NCBI GenBank assembly: GCA_903935095.1
Contig: CAIZQH010000003.1
Span: 62,001-126,000, forward strand
Length of the DNA stretch: 64,000 bases
From: an uncultured Flavobacteriales bacterium
GTDB lineage: Bacteria > Bacteroidota > Bacteroidia > Flavobacteriales_D > Crocinitomicaceae
Reading direction: 5' to 3'
The position numbers and the translations under genes are program-made. Below, piece by piece: positions 46,268-54,380 of the stretch (the first letter of the stretch is position 1; each line of letters starts with the position of its first letter). The notes below the pieces were generated by a model that made no database searches, was not told the origin of the DNA, and was given only the letters and a program-made list of their open reading frames with translations.

Positions 46268-46415
46268 TAGTGCTCAGTGCTTAGTGCTTTTGGGTGCTCA
46301 GTGAACAGTGATCAGTGCGTTTGCTAATTATCTACTCCTGGTTATTTTGTTCAATTTATTCATATTCAATTTCATTTTAAATGATCCAGCACTGTTTACT
46401 GAGCACTGTTCACTA
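46268..46415. repeat. Composite repeat element, copy 2 (upstream of four-helix-bundle gene)
   Basis: It has the same layout as copy 1. Heptamers (46,268-46,318) are followed by CGTTTGCTAATTATCTACTCC...GGTTATTTTGTTCAATTTAT... as the centre, and then inverted heptamers (46,388-46,414, AGCACTGTTTACTGAGCAC...). It lies between the WbpE-like stop (46,417) and the four-helix-bundle start. Confidence 0.8.
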
Positions 46416-46416
46416 T

Positions 46417-47541
46417 TTAGAAAAACGATTTAACGGTTTCAACTATGTACTCGATCTGCTCCTCGTCCATTTCCGTGTGAATGGGTAAGGAAATCACGCG
46501 TTCGGTTAACCAATCGGTTGTGGGTAATTCGGTGTTGCTGCTTCCGAAGGCGGCGAACATTTTTTGTTTGTGCGCTGGAATCGGGTAATAGATCATGCTT
46601 GGAATATCGTTGGCGGATAAATGTTCTTGTAATGCGTTGCGATTGCCGTTCTCCAACACGAGCGTATACTGGTGGAAAACGTGTTTGGAATCGTCCGCGC
46701 GGAAGGGAATGCGTACGCCAGGAATTCCCGCGAATGCTTCGTCGTAGCGTGCAGCTATATCGCGACGTGCGTCGATGTAGTTGTCTAATTGACGCAATTT
46801 CACTTCTAAAATCGCTGCTTGAATAGTGTCCAGGCGGGAATTACAACCCACCATCTCGTGCACGTACTTTTGCTCTTGACCGTGATTGGCAATCATCTTG
46901 ATTTTACGTGCTAATTCGTCGCTGTTGGTACAAATTGCACCACCATCGCCATAGCATCCAAGGTTTTTAGAAGGGAAAAAGGACGTGCATCCAATGTCGC
47001 CAATGGTGCCAGTTTTCACTTTTTTTCCGTTTGTCAAATGGTAATCGGAACCAATTGCTTGGGCGTTGTCCTCGATGACGAAAAGCTGGTGTTTTTCGGC
47101 AATTTCCATGATTGAATTCATGTTCGCTGCTTGCCCGTATAGGTGAACTGGAACGATCGCCTTCGTTTTGGATGTCAGCGCTGATTCAATGACTGCAGGA
47201 TCCATGCAAAACGTCTGTGGATCCACTTCGACAAAAACTGGTGTCAAGCCTAGTAGGGCAATGACCTCCGTTGTGGCGATGTAGGTGAAACTTGGAGTGA
47301 TGACTTCATCTCCCGGTTTTAGACCGAGGGCCATCATGGCAATTTGTAGGGCATCGGTGCCGTTAGCACAGGGAATGACGTGTTTGACATCCAAGTACGT
47401 TTGAAGATCCGCTTGAAAACGTCCAACTGCTGGACCATTGATAAAATGTGCGTGCTGAATGACGTCTTGAATCGCCATATCAATGGATGGTTTTATTTTC
47501 TCATATTGAGAAACAAGGTCCACCATTTGAATTTTCTTCAT
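46417..47541 (-). CDS. wbpE: WbpE-like DegT/DnrJ/EryC1/StrS aminotransferase
   Basis: This 374-residue PLP-dependent sugar aminotransferase has 'MVDLVSQYEKIKPSI' at the start, 'CANGTDALQIAMMALGLKPGDEVITPSFTY', 'VEVDPQTFCMD', 'VIEDNAQAIGS' and the PLP lysine in 'SFFPSKNLGCYGDGG' (about 190), then 'GCNSRLDTIQAAIL'. WbpE transfers an amino group from glutamate to C3 of the 3-keto sugar made by WbpB, and both partners are in the cluster. It is promoter-proximal among the minus-strand sugar genes, after the OmpA-family gene and its terminator. Confidence 0.87.
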   Translation of the reverse strand: MKKIQMVDLVSQYEKIKPSIDMAIQDVIQHAHFINGPAVGRFQADLQTYLDVKHVIPCANGTDALQIAMMALGLKPGDEVITPSFTYIATTEVIALLGLTPVFVEVDPQTFCMDPAVIESALTSKTKAIVPVHLYGQAANMNSIMEIAEKHQLFVIEDNAQAIGSDYHLTNGKKVKTGTIGDIGCTSFFPSKNLGCYGDGGAICTNSDELARKIKMIANHGQEQKYVHEMVGCNSRLDTIQAAILEVKLRQLDNYIDARRDIAARYDEAFAGIPGVRIPFRADDSKHVFHQYTLVLENGNRNALQEHLSANDIPSMIYYPIPAHKQKMFAAFGSSNTELPTTDWLTERVISLPIHTEMDEEQIEYIVETVKSFF

Positions 47542-47561
47542 CGAATCTTATTTTTTAATAA

Positions 47562-47591
47562 TAAAAAAGGCGATCAATTGACCGCCTTTTA
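47562..47591 (-). terminator. Rho-independent terminator after the OmpA-family gene
   Basis: Stem AAAAGGCG / CGCCTTTT around a 10-base loop is followed on the minus strand by TTATTATTAAAAAA. It lies 17 bp beyond the OmpA-family stop and separates that gene from the WbpE-like gene. Confidence 0.8.
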
Positions 47592-47607
47592 AAGTTAGCA
47601 CTGCGGT

Positions 47608-48915
47608 TTAACGAACAATGGCAAATTGCACACGACGATTCGCCGCATCCACTTCCAATGTATTTCCTGCATATTTTGTTTCTTTTTTCCCTTTGTATGA
47701 AATCACTAAACGACTTTTGTCAGCACCTTTCTTTGTTAGGTACTCAACCACAGTGTTTACACGTGATTCAGAAAGTTTGTTATTCACAGCGTCACCACCT
47801 TCGATGTCCGCATGTCCGCTAACTGCAATTTTTTGTGTTGGATGAGCAGCCATATAAGCCACCACATTATCCAATATACCATAATAGGCATTGTTAATGT
47901 AAAAAGATCCTTTCACGAACATCACGTCGTAAATCCCTGATTCGATCAATGTTTTTGCGTCTTTCTCCGGAGAATGTTCTTCTGGACAACCCTTAACTGT
48001 ACCTTTTACCGTTGGACACTCATCTTTACCATCAACGAATCCATCACCGTCAGTATCAATCGTGTTCAAGTCTGGCGCTGGAGTTGGAACGATTGTTTTC
48101 CCAGTCACATCCACCATGTTTCCAGCAGGCGTGTTTGTTTCTTGATCAACGGCATTGATGACTCCATCTTTATCGTCGTCACCTAATTTCGTTGCCGCTT
48201 CTTTCGCTTGTTTTTCCAATGCAGCGATTCGGTTCAAGTCTTCCTCACTCAAACGTGGTGTATAGGTCCAGTCAGCGTGTGTTTTCGCTTTACCGAAGTA
48301 ATAACTGAATCCAACCGTTGCTGTAGCGTAGTAACCAGAGAAACCACCTCCTTGTACTGGTGTTGCTTCGAAATCGAAACCGTTGTTTTGACGAATATTC
48401 CCCATGAAAGAGATGTCACCATTGATGCTCAATCGCTCATTTACTTTGAATTGCGGAGTGATTCCTATGATTCCTTGTAACATTTCGTCAACAGAACCTT
48501 CTTCTGCTTTGAACAATTCTTTTGGACCATCGATCAAAGCTTTGTTCCACATGGTCGCGTATCCACCACCCATGTGCAACAACATTCCCCAACGAGAGGT
48601 GAAGTCATTCATATGTAGCAAGTCTGTTAAGTTGAATGTCGGTTGGACAGAAAAGCGCAAAGCATTTGTTGCTGGATGACCGTCTGTAAAATTGAAGTGG
48701 TCAAATCCAACATCGAATTTTAATCCAACGCGGTTATTGAACATGTGACGTGCGTTCACCTCATAATGAGTGAATTGATACAAACGAGTTGTGTGCATTG
48801 TATTGTGCATCCCGTCATGTCCACCGATGTTAAATCCAAACGAACATTTGTTGTAATCTTGAGCAGATCCCAAAATGGAAATCATGCTGAAAAAGGAGAA
48901 TAATAATCGGTTCAT
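47608..48915 (-). CDS. OmpA-family outer-membrane protein with thrombospondin-3-type Ca-binding repeats
   Basis: This 435-residue protein has a signal peptide (1-18), an outer-membrane beta-barrel (about 20-215), a linker with acidic calcium-binding repeats ('DDDKDGVINAVDQ', 'DTDGDGFVDGKDECP', about 247-300) and a C-terminal OmpA domain (about 320-435). The OmpA domain has the peptidoglycan-binding core 'SGHADIEGGDAVNNKLSESRVNTVVEYL'. It probably tethers the outer membrane to the cell wall. It has its own promoter (48,933-48,940) and terminator, so it is likely monocistronic and not part of polysaccharide synthesis. Confidence 0.93.
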   Translation of the reverse strand: MNRLLFSFFSMISILGSAQDYNKCSFGFNIGGHDGMHNTMHTTRLYQFTHYEVNARHMFNNRVGLKFDVGFDHFNFTDGHPATNALRFSVQPTFNLTDLLHMNDFTSRWGMLLHMGGGYATMWNKALIDGPKELFKAEEGSVDEMLQGIIGITPQFKVNERLSINGDISFMGNIRQNNGFDFEATPVQGGGFSGYYATATVGFSYYFGKAKTHADWTYTPRLSEEDLNRIAALEKQAKEAATKLGDDDKDGVINAVDQETNTPAGNMVDVTGKTIVPTPAPDLNTIDTDGDGFVDGKDECPTVKGTVKGCPEEHSPEKDAKTLIESGIYDVMFVKGSFYINNAYYGILDNVVAYMAAHPTQKIAVSGHADIEGGDAVNNKLSESRVNTVVEYLTKKGADKSRLVISYKGKKETKYAGNTLEVDAANRRVQFAIVR

Positions 48916-48932
48916 GTGTGTGTGTTTTGTTA

Positions 48933-48940
48933 CAAAGGTA
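48933..48940 (-). promoter_or_regulatory. Promoter -7 box of the OmpA-family gene
   Basis: The minus-strand sequence TACCTTTG matches TAnnTTTG, 18 bp before the ATG. No convincing TTG element is present at the usual distance. Confidence 0.5.
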
Positions 48941-49412
48941 AGTTTTTACTCTTAAATGCCGCTTTTAACTTGTAATAATGCAAAAAAAAATCTAATTCTT
49001 TTTCTGGTTAAAAATGGTTTTTCTCTATTAAAATAGTGTAATTTTCTTTTTAACCTTTCAAATTTCCATTTCCACTTGTTTAGCCTTTTCAGTGAAAATA
49101 CTTTTGATTCTTCTGAAATTAAAATAGGGTAAAATAGGGGAAAATATAATTTTTTAAAGGTTTATTATTAAACAAATATAGTCGTTTTATTTAAACTAAA
49201 TAAAAGTATTGAAAACTTATGGTAAATTCGAGTTATGACGACTTTTCCAGAGTGAAATAAGTGTTCAATTGAGAGGGTTATCATTCAGTAAAAAACCTAT
49301 AATATATTGGGTTTTACATGAAAAGCACACATTCAAATAGCGTGTAATATGATTAAATTGTTAAGAATTTATAAAAAGTCCTAATAAATAGGGTAAAATA
49401 GGCGAAAAAAGG
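48941..49412. other. AT-rich divergent control region between the OmpA-family and upxY-like genes
   Basis: This gap of roughly 470 bp has no credible coding frame. It is very AT-rich and contains a near-identical pair of 25-bp direct repeats, AAATAGGGTAAAATAGGGG and AAATAGGGTAAAATAGGCG (49,122-49,146 and 49,386-49,410), the second directly abutting the upxY -7 box. It is probably the regulatory region for the plus-strand polysaccharide arm. Confidence 0.5.
49122..49410 (+). repeat. Pair of direct repeats AAATAGGGTAAAATAGGSG flanking the upxY control region
   Basis: Copies lie at 49,122-49,146 and 49,386-49,410, differing at few positions. Each is itself a doubled AAATAGG unit. The position of the second, immediately 5' of TATATTTG, suits an activator or repressor site; that is inference. 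Confidence 0.6.
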
Positions 49413-49420
49413 TATATTTG
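49413..49420 (+). promoter_or_regulatory. Promoter -7 box of the upxY-like gene
   Basis: TATATTTG matches TAnnTTTG, 16 bp before the ATG at 49,436. No clear TTG lies upstream; instead the repeated AAATAGGGTAAAATAGG motif occupies that position, which may mean activator-dependent transcription. Confidence 0.5.
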
Positions 49421-49435
49421 TTTTATCAATAACCT

Positions 49436-49984
49436 ATGAATCTAACAACTACACTAAGCGCACAAGCATCCGTCTACCGCAAGCCCTCATTGGAGCAGAA
49501 GTGGTACGTAGTGTATACGAAGCATTTAGCGGAAAAAAAAGTTTCGGAGCGATTTCAAGTTGCGGGGATCGAGCATTACCTTCCGGTTTACACGACGATT
49601 CGTCAGTGGAGTGACCGTAAAAAGAAAATCGAAAAACCATTAATCAATTCTGTTGTGTTTGTGAAAACGAGCGAACGTGCTTTGAATGAACTTTATTCCA
49701 TTCAGGGGATTCATGGTGTATTAAAATATTTGGGACGTCCAGCTGTAGTTCAAGCACACGAGATTTTGAATCTTCGCATATTGTTGCAAGAGGTACATGT
49801 CGAGGATATTGAACAAGTGGACATCCAAGCAGGAGATTTGGTGGAAGTCATCCGTGGTCCCTTCAAGGGCATGCAGGCTTGCGCGATTCAACTGCAAAAT
49901 TCCATGCGACTGATCATCGAGATCAAGAACATGGGGGTTGGGTTTTCGGTAAACGTGCCGAAGACGTACGTGAAACGTTTGTAG
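49436..49984 (+). CDS. UpxY/NusG-like transcription antiterminator
   Basis: This 182-residue protein has an N-terminal NusG-like domain ('KWYVVYTKHLAEKKVSERFQ', 22-41, then 'YLPVYTTIRQWSDRKKKIEKPLINSVVFV') and a C-terminal KOW domain ('GDLVEVIRGPFKGMQACAIQLQ', about 130-151). Specialised NusG paralogues of the UpxY type bind the elongation complex near the start of a capsule operon and stop early termination. As the first plus-strand gene of the locus, it is well placed to act on the 50.7-64 kb genes. The 120 bp beyond its stop hold a hairpin-rich stretch and repeats that could be the recognition region. Confidence 0.88.
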   Translation: MNLTTTLSAQASVYRKPSLEQKWYVVYTKHLAEKKVSERFQVAGIEHYLPVYTTIRQWSDRKKKIEKPLINSVVFVKTSERALNELYSIQGIHGVLKYLGRPAVVQAHEILNLRILLQEVHVEDIEQVDIQAGDLVEVIRGPFKGMQACAIQLQNSMRLIIEIKNMGVGFSVNVPKTYVKRL

Positions 49985-50079
49985 GCGCGCAGCCGCCACG
50001 GTTTCATGTAAGAATGTTGGTTAGTCTGTGGGACTAGCTGCGGCGAAGCCGTTTTTAGTTTGCAGAGCAAACTAAAAAA

Positions 50080-50136
50080 AATGTGCCAATCTGCTAATGT
50101 GCCAATCTGCTAATGATTTGTTCCGCCAAGGCGGAA
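50080..50136 (+). repeat. Octamer element with TTCCGCC palindrome, copy downstream of upxY
   Basis: TGCCAATC and TGCTAATG alternate twice, followed by ATTTGTTCCGCCAAGGCGGAA. A 50-bp stretch (50,084-50,133) is identical to 54,477-54,526. Just before it, AGTTTGCAGAGCAAACT (about 50,057-50,073) forms a hairpin followed by A residues. Confidence 0.85.
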
Positions 50137-50205
50137 TAGTTATCGGTTTATAGCAGAAATAGGAGTGAGCTTATGTGGTTCAGAGATGAACAGTGGGTGT
50201 AAATC

Positions 50206-50553
50206 TTAGGTGTTTCGTTTAGCGGTAGAAATAATACGACTGAGCAATTTGCCTATTTGTTGAGACTCCGAAAGAAGAGTGTCACAGTTTAAAGAATAAC
50301 TGGCTTTGCAGATTTCGAGCCAATAAATAGTTTCCTCACATTCCTTAGATGCAATTTTAAGTTTGTGAATAAAATCAGATTTGGATTCCGCGTGTTGAGC
50401 TTCACGAACATTTGCTCCAATGGAGGTTCCAGATTTTAAAAGTTGATTAGCAATCACAAAATATTTCTGAGATTGTAACTCTTGACAAAAAGACACGGTC
50501 AAAAGCGCAAACTCAAATGATTTAGTCAATAAAGGGTTCTTTGATTCAGCCAT
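50206..50553 (-). CDS. Four-helix-bundle protein (S23/IVP-like), second copy
   Basis: This 115-residue protein is of the same family as the gene at 45.8 kb, with 'KSFEFALLTVSFCQELQSQKYF' as helix 1 and the signature 'SGTSIGANVREAQHAESKSDFIHKLKIASKECEETIYWLEI'. The two proteins are clearly diverged, so this is not a recent duplication. It lies on the opposite strand to its neighbours, between upxY and fcl, and has octamer repeat elements on both sides (50,080-50,136 and 50,632-50,690). Its role is unknown; the fold suggests nucleic-acid binding. Confidence 0.85.
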   Translation of the reverse strand: MAESKNPLLTKSFEFALLTVSFCQELQSQKYFVIANQLLKSGTSIGANVREAQHAESKSDFIHKLKIASKECEETIYWLEICKASYSLNCDTLLSESQQIGKLLSRIISTAKRNT

Positions 50554-50631
50554 AATTTAGAGAACGCAAAAAGTAAAAAAATATTTTCTTCGTTCAAACA
50601 GTTAATACATTTCCTATCTGAGCGGAGCTCA

Positions 50632-50690
50632 GAGCCAACAGCTACCCATTAGCACACTGGCACACTGGCACATTAGCACATTATTAAAGC
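50632..50690 (+). repeat. GAGCCAACA...(TTAGCACA)n element upstream of fcl
   Basis: GAGCCAACAGCTACCCATTAGCACA begins the element, followed by further 8-base units (CTGGCACA, TTAGCACA). Related elements precede the transglutaminase-like gene (53,350-53,418) and wzm (54,729-54,796). The fcl TTG start is 5 bp after its end. Confidence 0.8.
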
Positions 50691-50694
50691 ACCA

Positions 50695-51654
50695 TTGAAA
50701 ACGATCACAAAAAATTCTAAAATCTACATCGCAGGACACCGAGGAATGGTCGGAAGCGCTATCTGGCGTGCGCTAGAAAGTTCTGGCTACACCAACCTCC
50801 TTGGAAAAACCAGCCGCGAATTAGATTTAAGAAATCAAGAAGCTGTTCAAGCATTTTATGCCCAAGAAAAACCAGACGTAGTCATCGACGCTGCGGCTAG
50901 GGTAGGGGGAATATTAGCAAATAACAATTATCCGTACCAGTTCTTGATGGAGAACATGCAGATCCAGAATAATTTGATTGATGGCGCGTTTCAGGCGGGT
51001 ATTCAAAAATTTATTTTCCTGGGAAGCTCCTGTATTTATCCGAAGTTGGCAGCTCAGCCTTTGAAAGAGGAATGTTTATTGACGGCTTCACTCGAACCAA
51101 CAAATGAATGGTACGCATTGGCGAAAATCAGTGGCGTGAAAGCGTGTGAAGCGATTCGCACCCAATTCGGACACGACTATGTCAGTTTAATGCCGACAAA
51201 CCTTTACGGATACCACGATAATTTCGACTTACAAACCTCGCATGTATTACCAGCGATGATGCGCAAGTTTCACGAAGCCAAGCTCAAGGGACACGCTCCT
51301 GTTCAGCTTTGGGGATCGGGAACACCGATGCGTGAGTTCTTGTTTGTCGATGATATGGCATCCGCAGTTGTCTTTGCTTTAGAAAACAAATTACCGGAAC
51401 ACCTCTACAATGTTGGAACAGGTGTGGATTTGACCATCAAGGAATTAGCACTAGCGATTCAAGAAGTCGTTGGACACGAAGGAAGCATCGAGTGGGATGC
51501 TTCGAAACCAGACGGAACACCGCGTAAATTAATGGACGTTTCCAAACTGAAAAATGCAGGATGGGCATACAAAATATCCTTACAAGAAGGCATCGCACTG
51601 ACCTATCAATGGTTATTGGATAACCAAACACATTTAAAAGAAGTCAAACTATGA
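50695..51654 (+). CDS. fcl: GDP-L-fucose synthase
   Basis: This epimerase-reductase converts GDP-4-keto-6-deoxymannose to GDP-L-fucose with NADPH. The 319-residue SDR has '[18 protein letters not shown]' (11-28), '[22 protein letters not shown]', '[18 protein letters not shown]', the catalytic Tyr/Lys in '[13 protein letters not shown]' and '[12 protein letters not shown]'. The start is a TTG (50,695); no ATG exists before the conserved Rossmann motif. The codon follows an octamer repeat. The stop overlaps the ATG of gmd (ATGA), the enzyme that makes its substrate. Confidence 0.95.
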   Translation: MKTITKNSKIYIAGHRGMVGSAIWRALESSGYTNLLGKTSRELDLRNQEAVQAFYAQEKPDVVIDAAARVGGILANNNYPYQFLMENMQIQNNLIDGAFQAGIQKFIFLGSSCIYPKLAAQPLKEECLLTASLEPTNEWYALAKISGVKACEAIRTQFGHDYVSLMPTNLYGYHDNFDLQTSHVLPAMMRKFHEAKLKGHAPVQLWGSGTPMREFLFVDDMASAVVFALENKLPEHLYNVGTGVDLTIKELALAIQEVVGHEGSIEWDASKPDGTPRKLMDVSKLKNAGWAYKISLQEGIALTYQWLLDNQTHLKEVKL

Positions 51655-52733
51655 AAACGGCACTCATCACCGGAATCACCGGCCAAGACGGATCTTACTT
51701 AGCGGAATTGCTCATCGAAAAGGGCTACATGGTACACGGTATCAAGCGTCGTGCTTCGTCGTTCAATACGCAGCGCATCGACCACATCTATCAGGATCAA
51801 CACAGCTCGGAGCTCAATTTCAAATTACACTATGGAGATTTAACAGACTCCACGAACATCATCCGCATCATTCAAGAGGTGCAGCCTGACGAAATCTACA
51901 ACCTTGGGGCGATGTCCCACGTGAAGGTTTCCTTTGACTCTCCGGAATACGTGGCGAATGTCGATGGACTCGGAACCCTTCGTATACTCGAAGCGGTACG
52001 CATCCTCGGACTCGAAAAGAAAACGCGCATCTACCAAGCCTCTACTTCAGAGCTATATGGTGGATTTCCAGAAAATAAAAACGAACACGGATTCTACGAC
52101 GAAAAGTCGCCGTTTTATCCACGTTCACCTTATGGCGCTGCGAAAATCTACGCATATTGGATCACGAAAAATTACCGCGAGGCTTACGGAATGTTTGCCT
52201 GCAACGGAATTTTATTCAACCATGAGTCACCGCGTCGTGGCGAAACCTTCGTGACCCGCAAAATCACGATGGCGACAGCTGCCATAGCACTCGGAAAGCA
52301 AGACTGTTTGTATTTAGGTAACCTCAATGCACTTCGTGACTGGGGACATGCCAAAGATTACGTCGAGGCAATGTGGAGAATGTTGCAACGAGAAACTCCA
52401 GAAGATTTCATCATTGCCACCGGAAAAACAACCAGCATCCGTGACTTCGTTCGCATGGCCTTCCAAGAGATCGGCGTCACACTCACCTTCGAGGGAAGCC
52501 AAGAAAACGAGATTGCCAAAGTACAGGCCTGTTCGAATCCTGCTTACCAACTCGAAATTGGCAAAGTGGTCGTTCGTGTGGATCCAAGTTATTATCGTCC
52601 GACAGAGGTTGATTTACTTCTTGGGGATCCGACGAAAGCCAAAACACAATTGGGATGGACTCCGGAATACGATTTGGCTTCTTTAGTGAAAGAAATGGTA
52701 CTTAGTGATTTGAGATTTGTGACTGGTGATTAG
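51651..52733 (+). CDS. gmd: GDP-mannose 4,6-dehydratase
   Basis: Gmd turns GDP-mannose into GDP-4-keto-6-deoxymannose, feeding Fcl. The 360-residue SDR shows '[16 protein letters not shown]' (6-21), '[16 protein letters not shown]', '[13 protein letters not shown]', '[11 protein letters not shown]', the YxxxK '[10 protein letters not shown]' and '[17 protein letters not shown]'. The last residues (LRFVTGD) and the TAG stop are encoded by heptamer-like sequence that continues as AGTCCGCCGCGGCGGATCAGTGACTAGTG. The natural C-terminus has therefore been overwritten by the repeat. Confidence 0.95.
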   Translation: MKTALITGITGQDGSYLAELLIEKGYMVHGIKRRASSFNTQRIDHIYQDQHSSELNFKLHYGDLTDSTNIIRIIQEVQPDEIYNLGAMSHVKVSFDSPEYVANVDGLGTLRILEAVRILGLEKKTRIYQASTSELYGGFPENKNEHGFYDEKSPFYPRSPYGAAKIYAYWITKNYREAYGMFACNGILFNHESPRRGETFVTRKITMATAAIALGKQDCLYLGNLNALRDWGHAKDYVEAMWRMLQRETPEDFIIATGKTTSIRDFVRMAFQEIGVTLTFEGSQENEIAKVQACSNPAYQLEIGKVVVRVDPSYYRPTEVDLLLGDPTKAKTQLGWTPEYDLASLVKEMVLSDLRFVTGD

Positions 52734-52890
52734 TCCGCCGCGGCGGATCAGTGACTAGTGACTTGTGCTCAGTGCCTAGTGCTCAGTGCTGGATTTATGG
52801 GAAGGAAATGAGTGCTCAGTGCCTAGTGCTCAGTGCTGGATTAATGGGATGGAAATTAGTGCTCAGTGCTCAGTGCTCAGTGCTGGATTC
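52734..52890 (+). repeat. Palindrome and heptamer array downstream of gmd
   Basis: TCCGCCGCGGCGGA (52,735-52,748) is followed by heptamers AGTGACT, AGTGCTC and AGTGCCT. A larger unit repeats about three times: (AGTGCTC)n-AGTGCTGGATTNATGGGA. From 52,891 to 52,976 I see no gene and no repeat. Confidence 0.8.
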
Positions 52891-52976
52891 ATGGGAACTC
52901 TAACAATTTTTTTGCGTCAACAAACGAGTTGATCGTTAATAGTCTCTAATCTCGAGAACAAATTATATTTCTTTAC

Positions 52977-53333
52977 CCAGGAACCACACTCCTAGGCATC
53001 TGAAAATAGAATATCGACATTAATAAAGCGGTTTTGAAACTGCATGAAAACGAGCTAATGCTAAGCTTAGCAGTATGCTCAAGCGCAAGCATCTCGTTTT
53101 CAAAAGTTGATAAAACCCTTCGCTTCGAAGCAAAATTAAGCAATCAGCTTAAGATCTGCGAAGGGAGCTTTTCCGCCGCGGCGGAAGGAGTCCGAAGTGT
53201 CGGGCTTGATTTTTTGTTACTCCCGGCACTAACGTTTGGTCTTCGAAAGCAGTGCTTTCTCTTTATCAAGCAAAAAGTAAAAAGAAAAAAAGAGTAATCC
53301 TGAGCGAAGCGAAGGATTACGATAAAAAAAACT
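52977..53333 (+). repeat. Long structured repeat, copy 1
   Basis: This stretch of about 357 bp recurs nearly identically at 55,759-56,115. Successive inverted repeats are GAAAACGAG/CTCGTTTTC with the inner palindrome TGCTAAGCTTAGCA, CCCTTCGC/GCGAAGGG, TTCCGCCGCGGCGGAA, and at the end GTAATCC/GGATTAC next to an A tract (T tract on the minus strand, terminator-like). Short open frames in both copies (about 87 codons) follow the structure and are not credible genes. Confidence 0.85.
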
Positions 53334-53349
53334 AATCTTCGCTTGCGAA

Positions 53350-53418
53350 GAGCCAACACCTACCCATTAGCACATTGGCATCCCGACGAATAGTCGGGAC
53401 AGGCATTAGCACATTGTA
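53350..53418 (+). repeat. GAGCCAACA...(TTAGCACA)n element upstream of the transglutaminase-like gene
   Basis: GAGCCAACACCTACCCATTAGCACA begins the element. The octamers are interrupted by a hairpin TCCCGAC-gaata-GTCGGGA (53,381-53,399) and resume as CATTAGCACATTG. Confidence 0.75.
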
Positions 53419-53480
53419 ATTTTCACTAAAAAATTTTTATTAATACTACCCCCAAGCAACTTCTAACAAAACACTTTCGT

Positions 53481-53488
53481 TAACTTTG
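53481..53488 (+). promoter_or_regulatory. Promoter -7 box of the transglutaminase-like gene
   Basis: TAACTTTG matches TAnnTTTG perfectly, 26 bp before the ATG at 53,514. This suggests that the genes after gmd have an internal promoter. Confidence 0.5.
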
Positions 53489-53513
53489 CAATCTCGAAAA
53501 ATTTCAAAAAACA

Positions 53514-54380
53514 ATGCGCTTAAAAAACCTCTTTAAAACCCATTTTGAATACCTCAGATTTTGTCTGCGTCAGCGTTTTATTAAAATTGCACATTTTTTT
53601 CTTTTCGTTCTTTTCGTTTACATTCTCATCGAATGGCAGCACGAGAATAACCTTTACCGCAACATCGGACACGCAGTGCGCATTCATGCAGCGGATGTAG
53701 ATGATACCACGGTGGTAAAAGAAGCGATGACTTCGATCAATGACATCATGCAAAGCAGGCATGAGTTGTTTCGGGGGACAGAGCAATACAGTTGGAAACA
53801 ATCGGCCTTTCAGTCAGCGGACATTGACCTCATGTACGGATCAGGAGCTTGTGGGGGATTCTCCAAGGTACTTGCACGAACACTGCAATTGCAAGGACTC
53901 GATGTACGCATCGGACAATTGAAGACCTTGAAATTGGGTTTTGGTGGACACATCATCATTGAGTATTACTCAGAAACCTTACACAAATGGGTCTTTGTGG
54001 ATCCACTCTTCATGTTAATTATTCGTCAGAAAACCGGCGATTGGGCCTCTGTCCAAGAAGTAGCAAAAAACTACCACTTGTACAGTGACCAAATGCCCAT
54101 AGAATTCAACCAACGCTTTCAATTCGACGACGTCCGTTACACCAACTGGGACAAATGGCTCGGATTATCCAAACCCTACTATTACCTTGCGAAACTCTTC
54201 AAAGGAGAGCGCTACGCGAATACGATTTGTTTGAGAATGTATACGCTGAGTTCGTTTCCAGTGTTGTTTTGGAGTTTGGAGATAGTTTACTTGGTGTTAA
54301 TGGGGGTTGGTTTTTGGCGGTATCGTCGGAAGCAACACCGAGTGCTCAGTGCTCAGTACCGAGTGATCAGTGCTCAGTGA
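53514..54380 (+). CDS. Membrane-anchored transglutaminase-like protein
   Basis: This 288-residue protein has one N-terminal transmembrane helix (about 25-41), an outer domain with a papain-like triad Cys113 ('GACGGFSKVLARTL'), His146 ('FGGHIIIEY') and Asp163 ('WVFVDPLF'), and a second hydrophobic helix (about 248-268). This is the transglutaminase-like superfamily layout, usually peptidase or amide-transfer activity. In a polysaccharide locus it may attach or process surface material (inference). The last 14 residues, from His275 ('HRVLSAQYRVISAQ'), are translated heptamer repeat, so the true C-terminus was probably shorter. Confidence 0.75.
   Translation: MRLKNLFKTHFEYLRFCLRQRFIKIAHFFLFVLFVYILIEWQHENNLYRNIGHAVRIHAADVDDTTVVKEAMTSINDIMQSRHELFRGTEQYSWKQSAFQSADIDLMYGSGACGGFSKVLARTLQLQGLDVRIGQLKTLKLGFGGHIIIEYYSETLHKWVFVDPLFMLIIRQKTGDWASVQEVAKNYHLYSDQMPIEFNQRFQFDDVRYTNWDKWLGLSKPYYYLAKLFKGERYANTICLRMYTLSSFPVLFWSLEIVYLVLMGVGFWRYRRKQHRVLSAQYRVISAQ

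Noticed and set aside
38742-46415. Heptamer and octamer arrays as CRISPR arrays
   Set aside because: Units are 7-8 bases in direct tandem with no unique spacers of constant length, and no cas genes are present.
45672-46415. Composite insertion sequence
   Set aside because: Element copies have inverted ends, but neither contains a transposase, so a classical IS call cannot be supported. Kept as a finding only.
45837-50553. 23S rRNA intervening sequence
   Set aside because: The S23-like genes are not within rRNA; no rRNA sequence is present.
53034-53297. 87-codon open frame in long repeat copy 1 (and its twin at 55,816-56,079)
   Set aside because: It lies wholly within the structured repeat, its residues follow the hairpins, and it has no promoter or recognisable domain. 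Being open in both copies is explained by their near identity.
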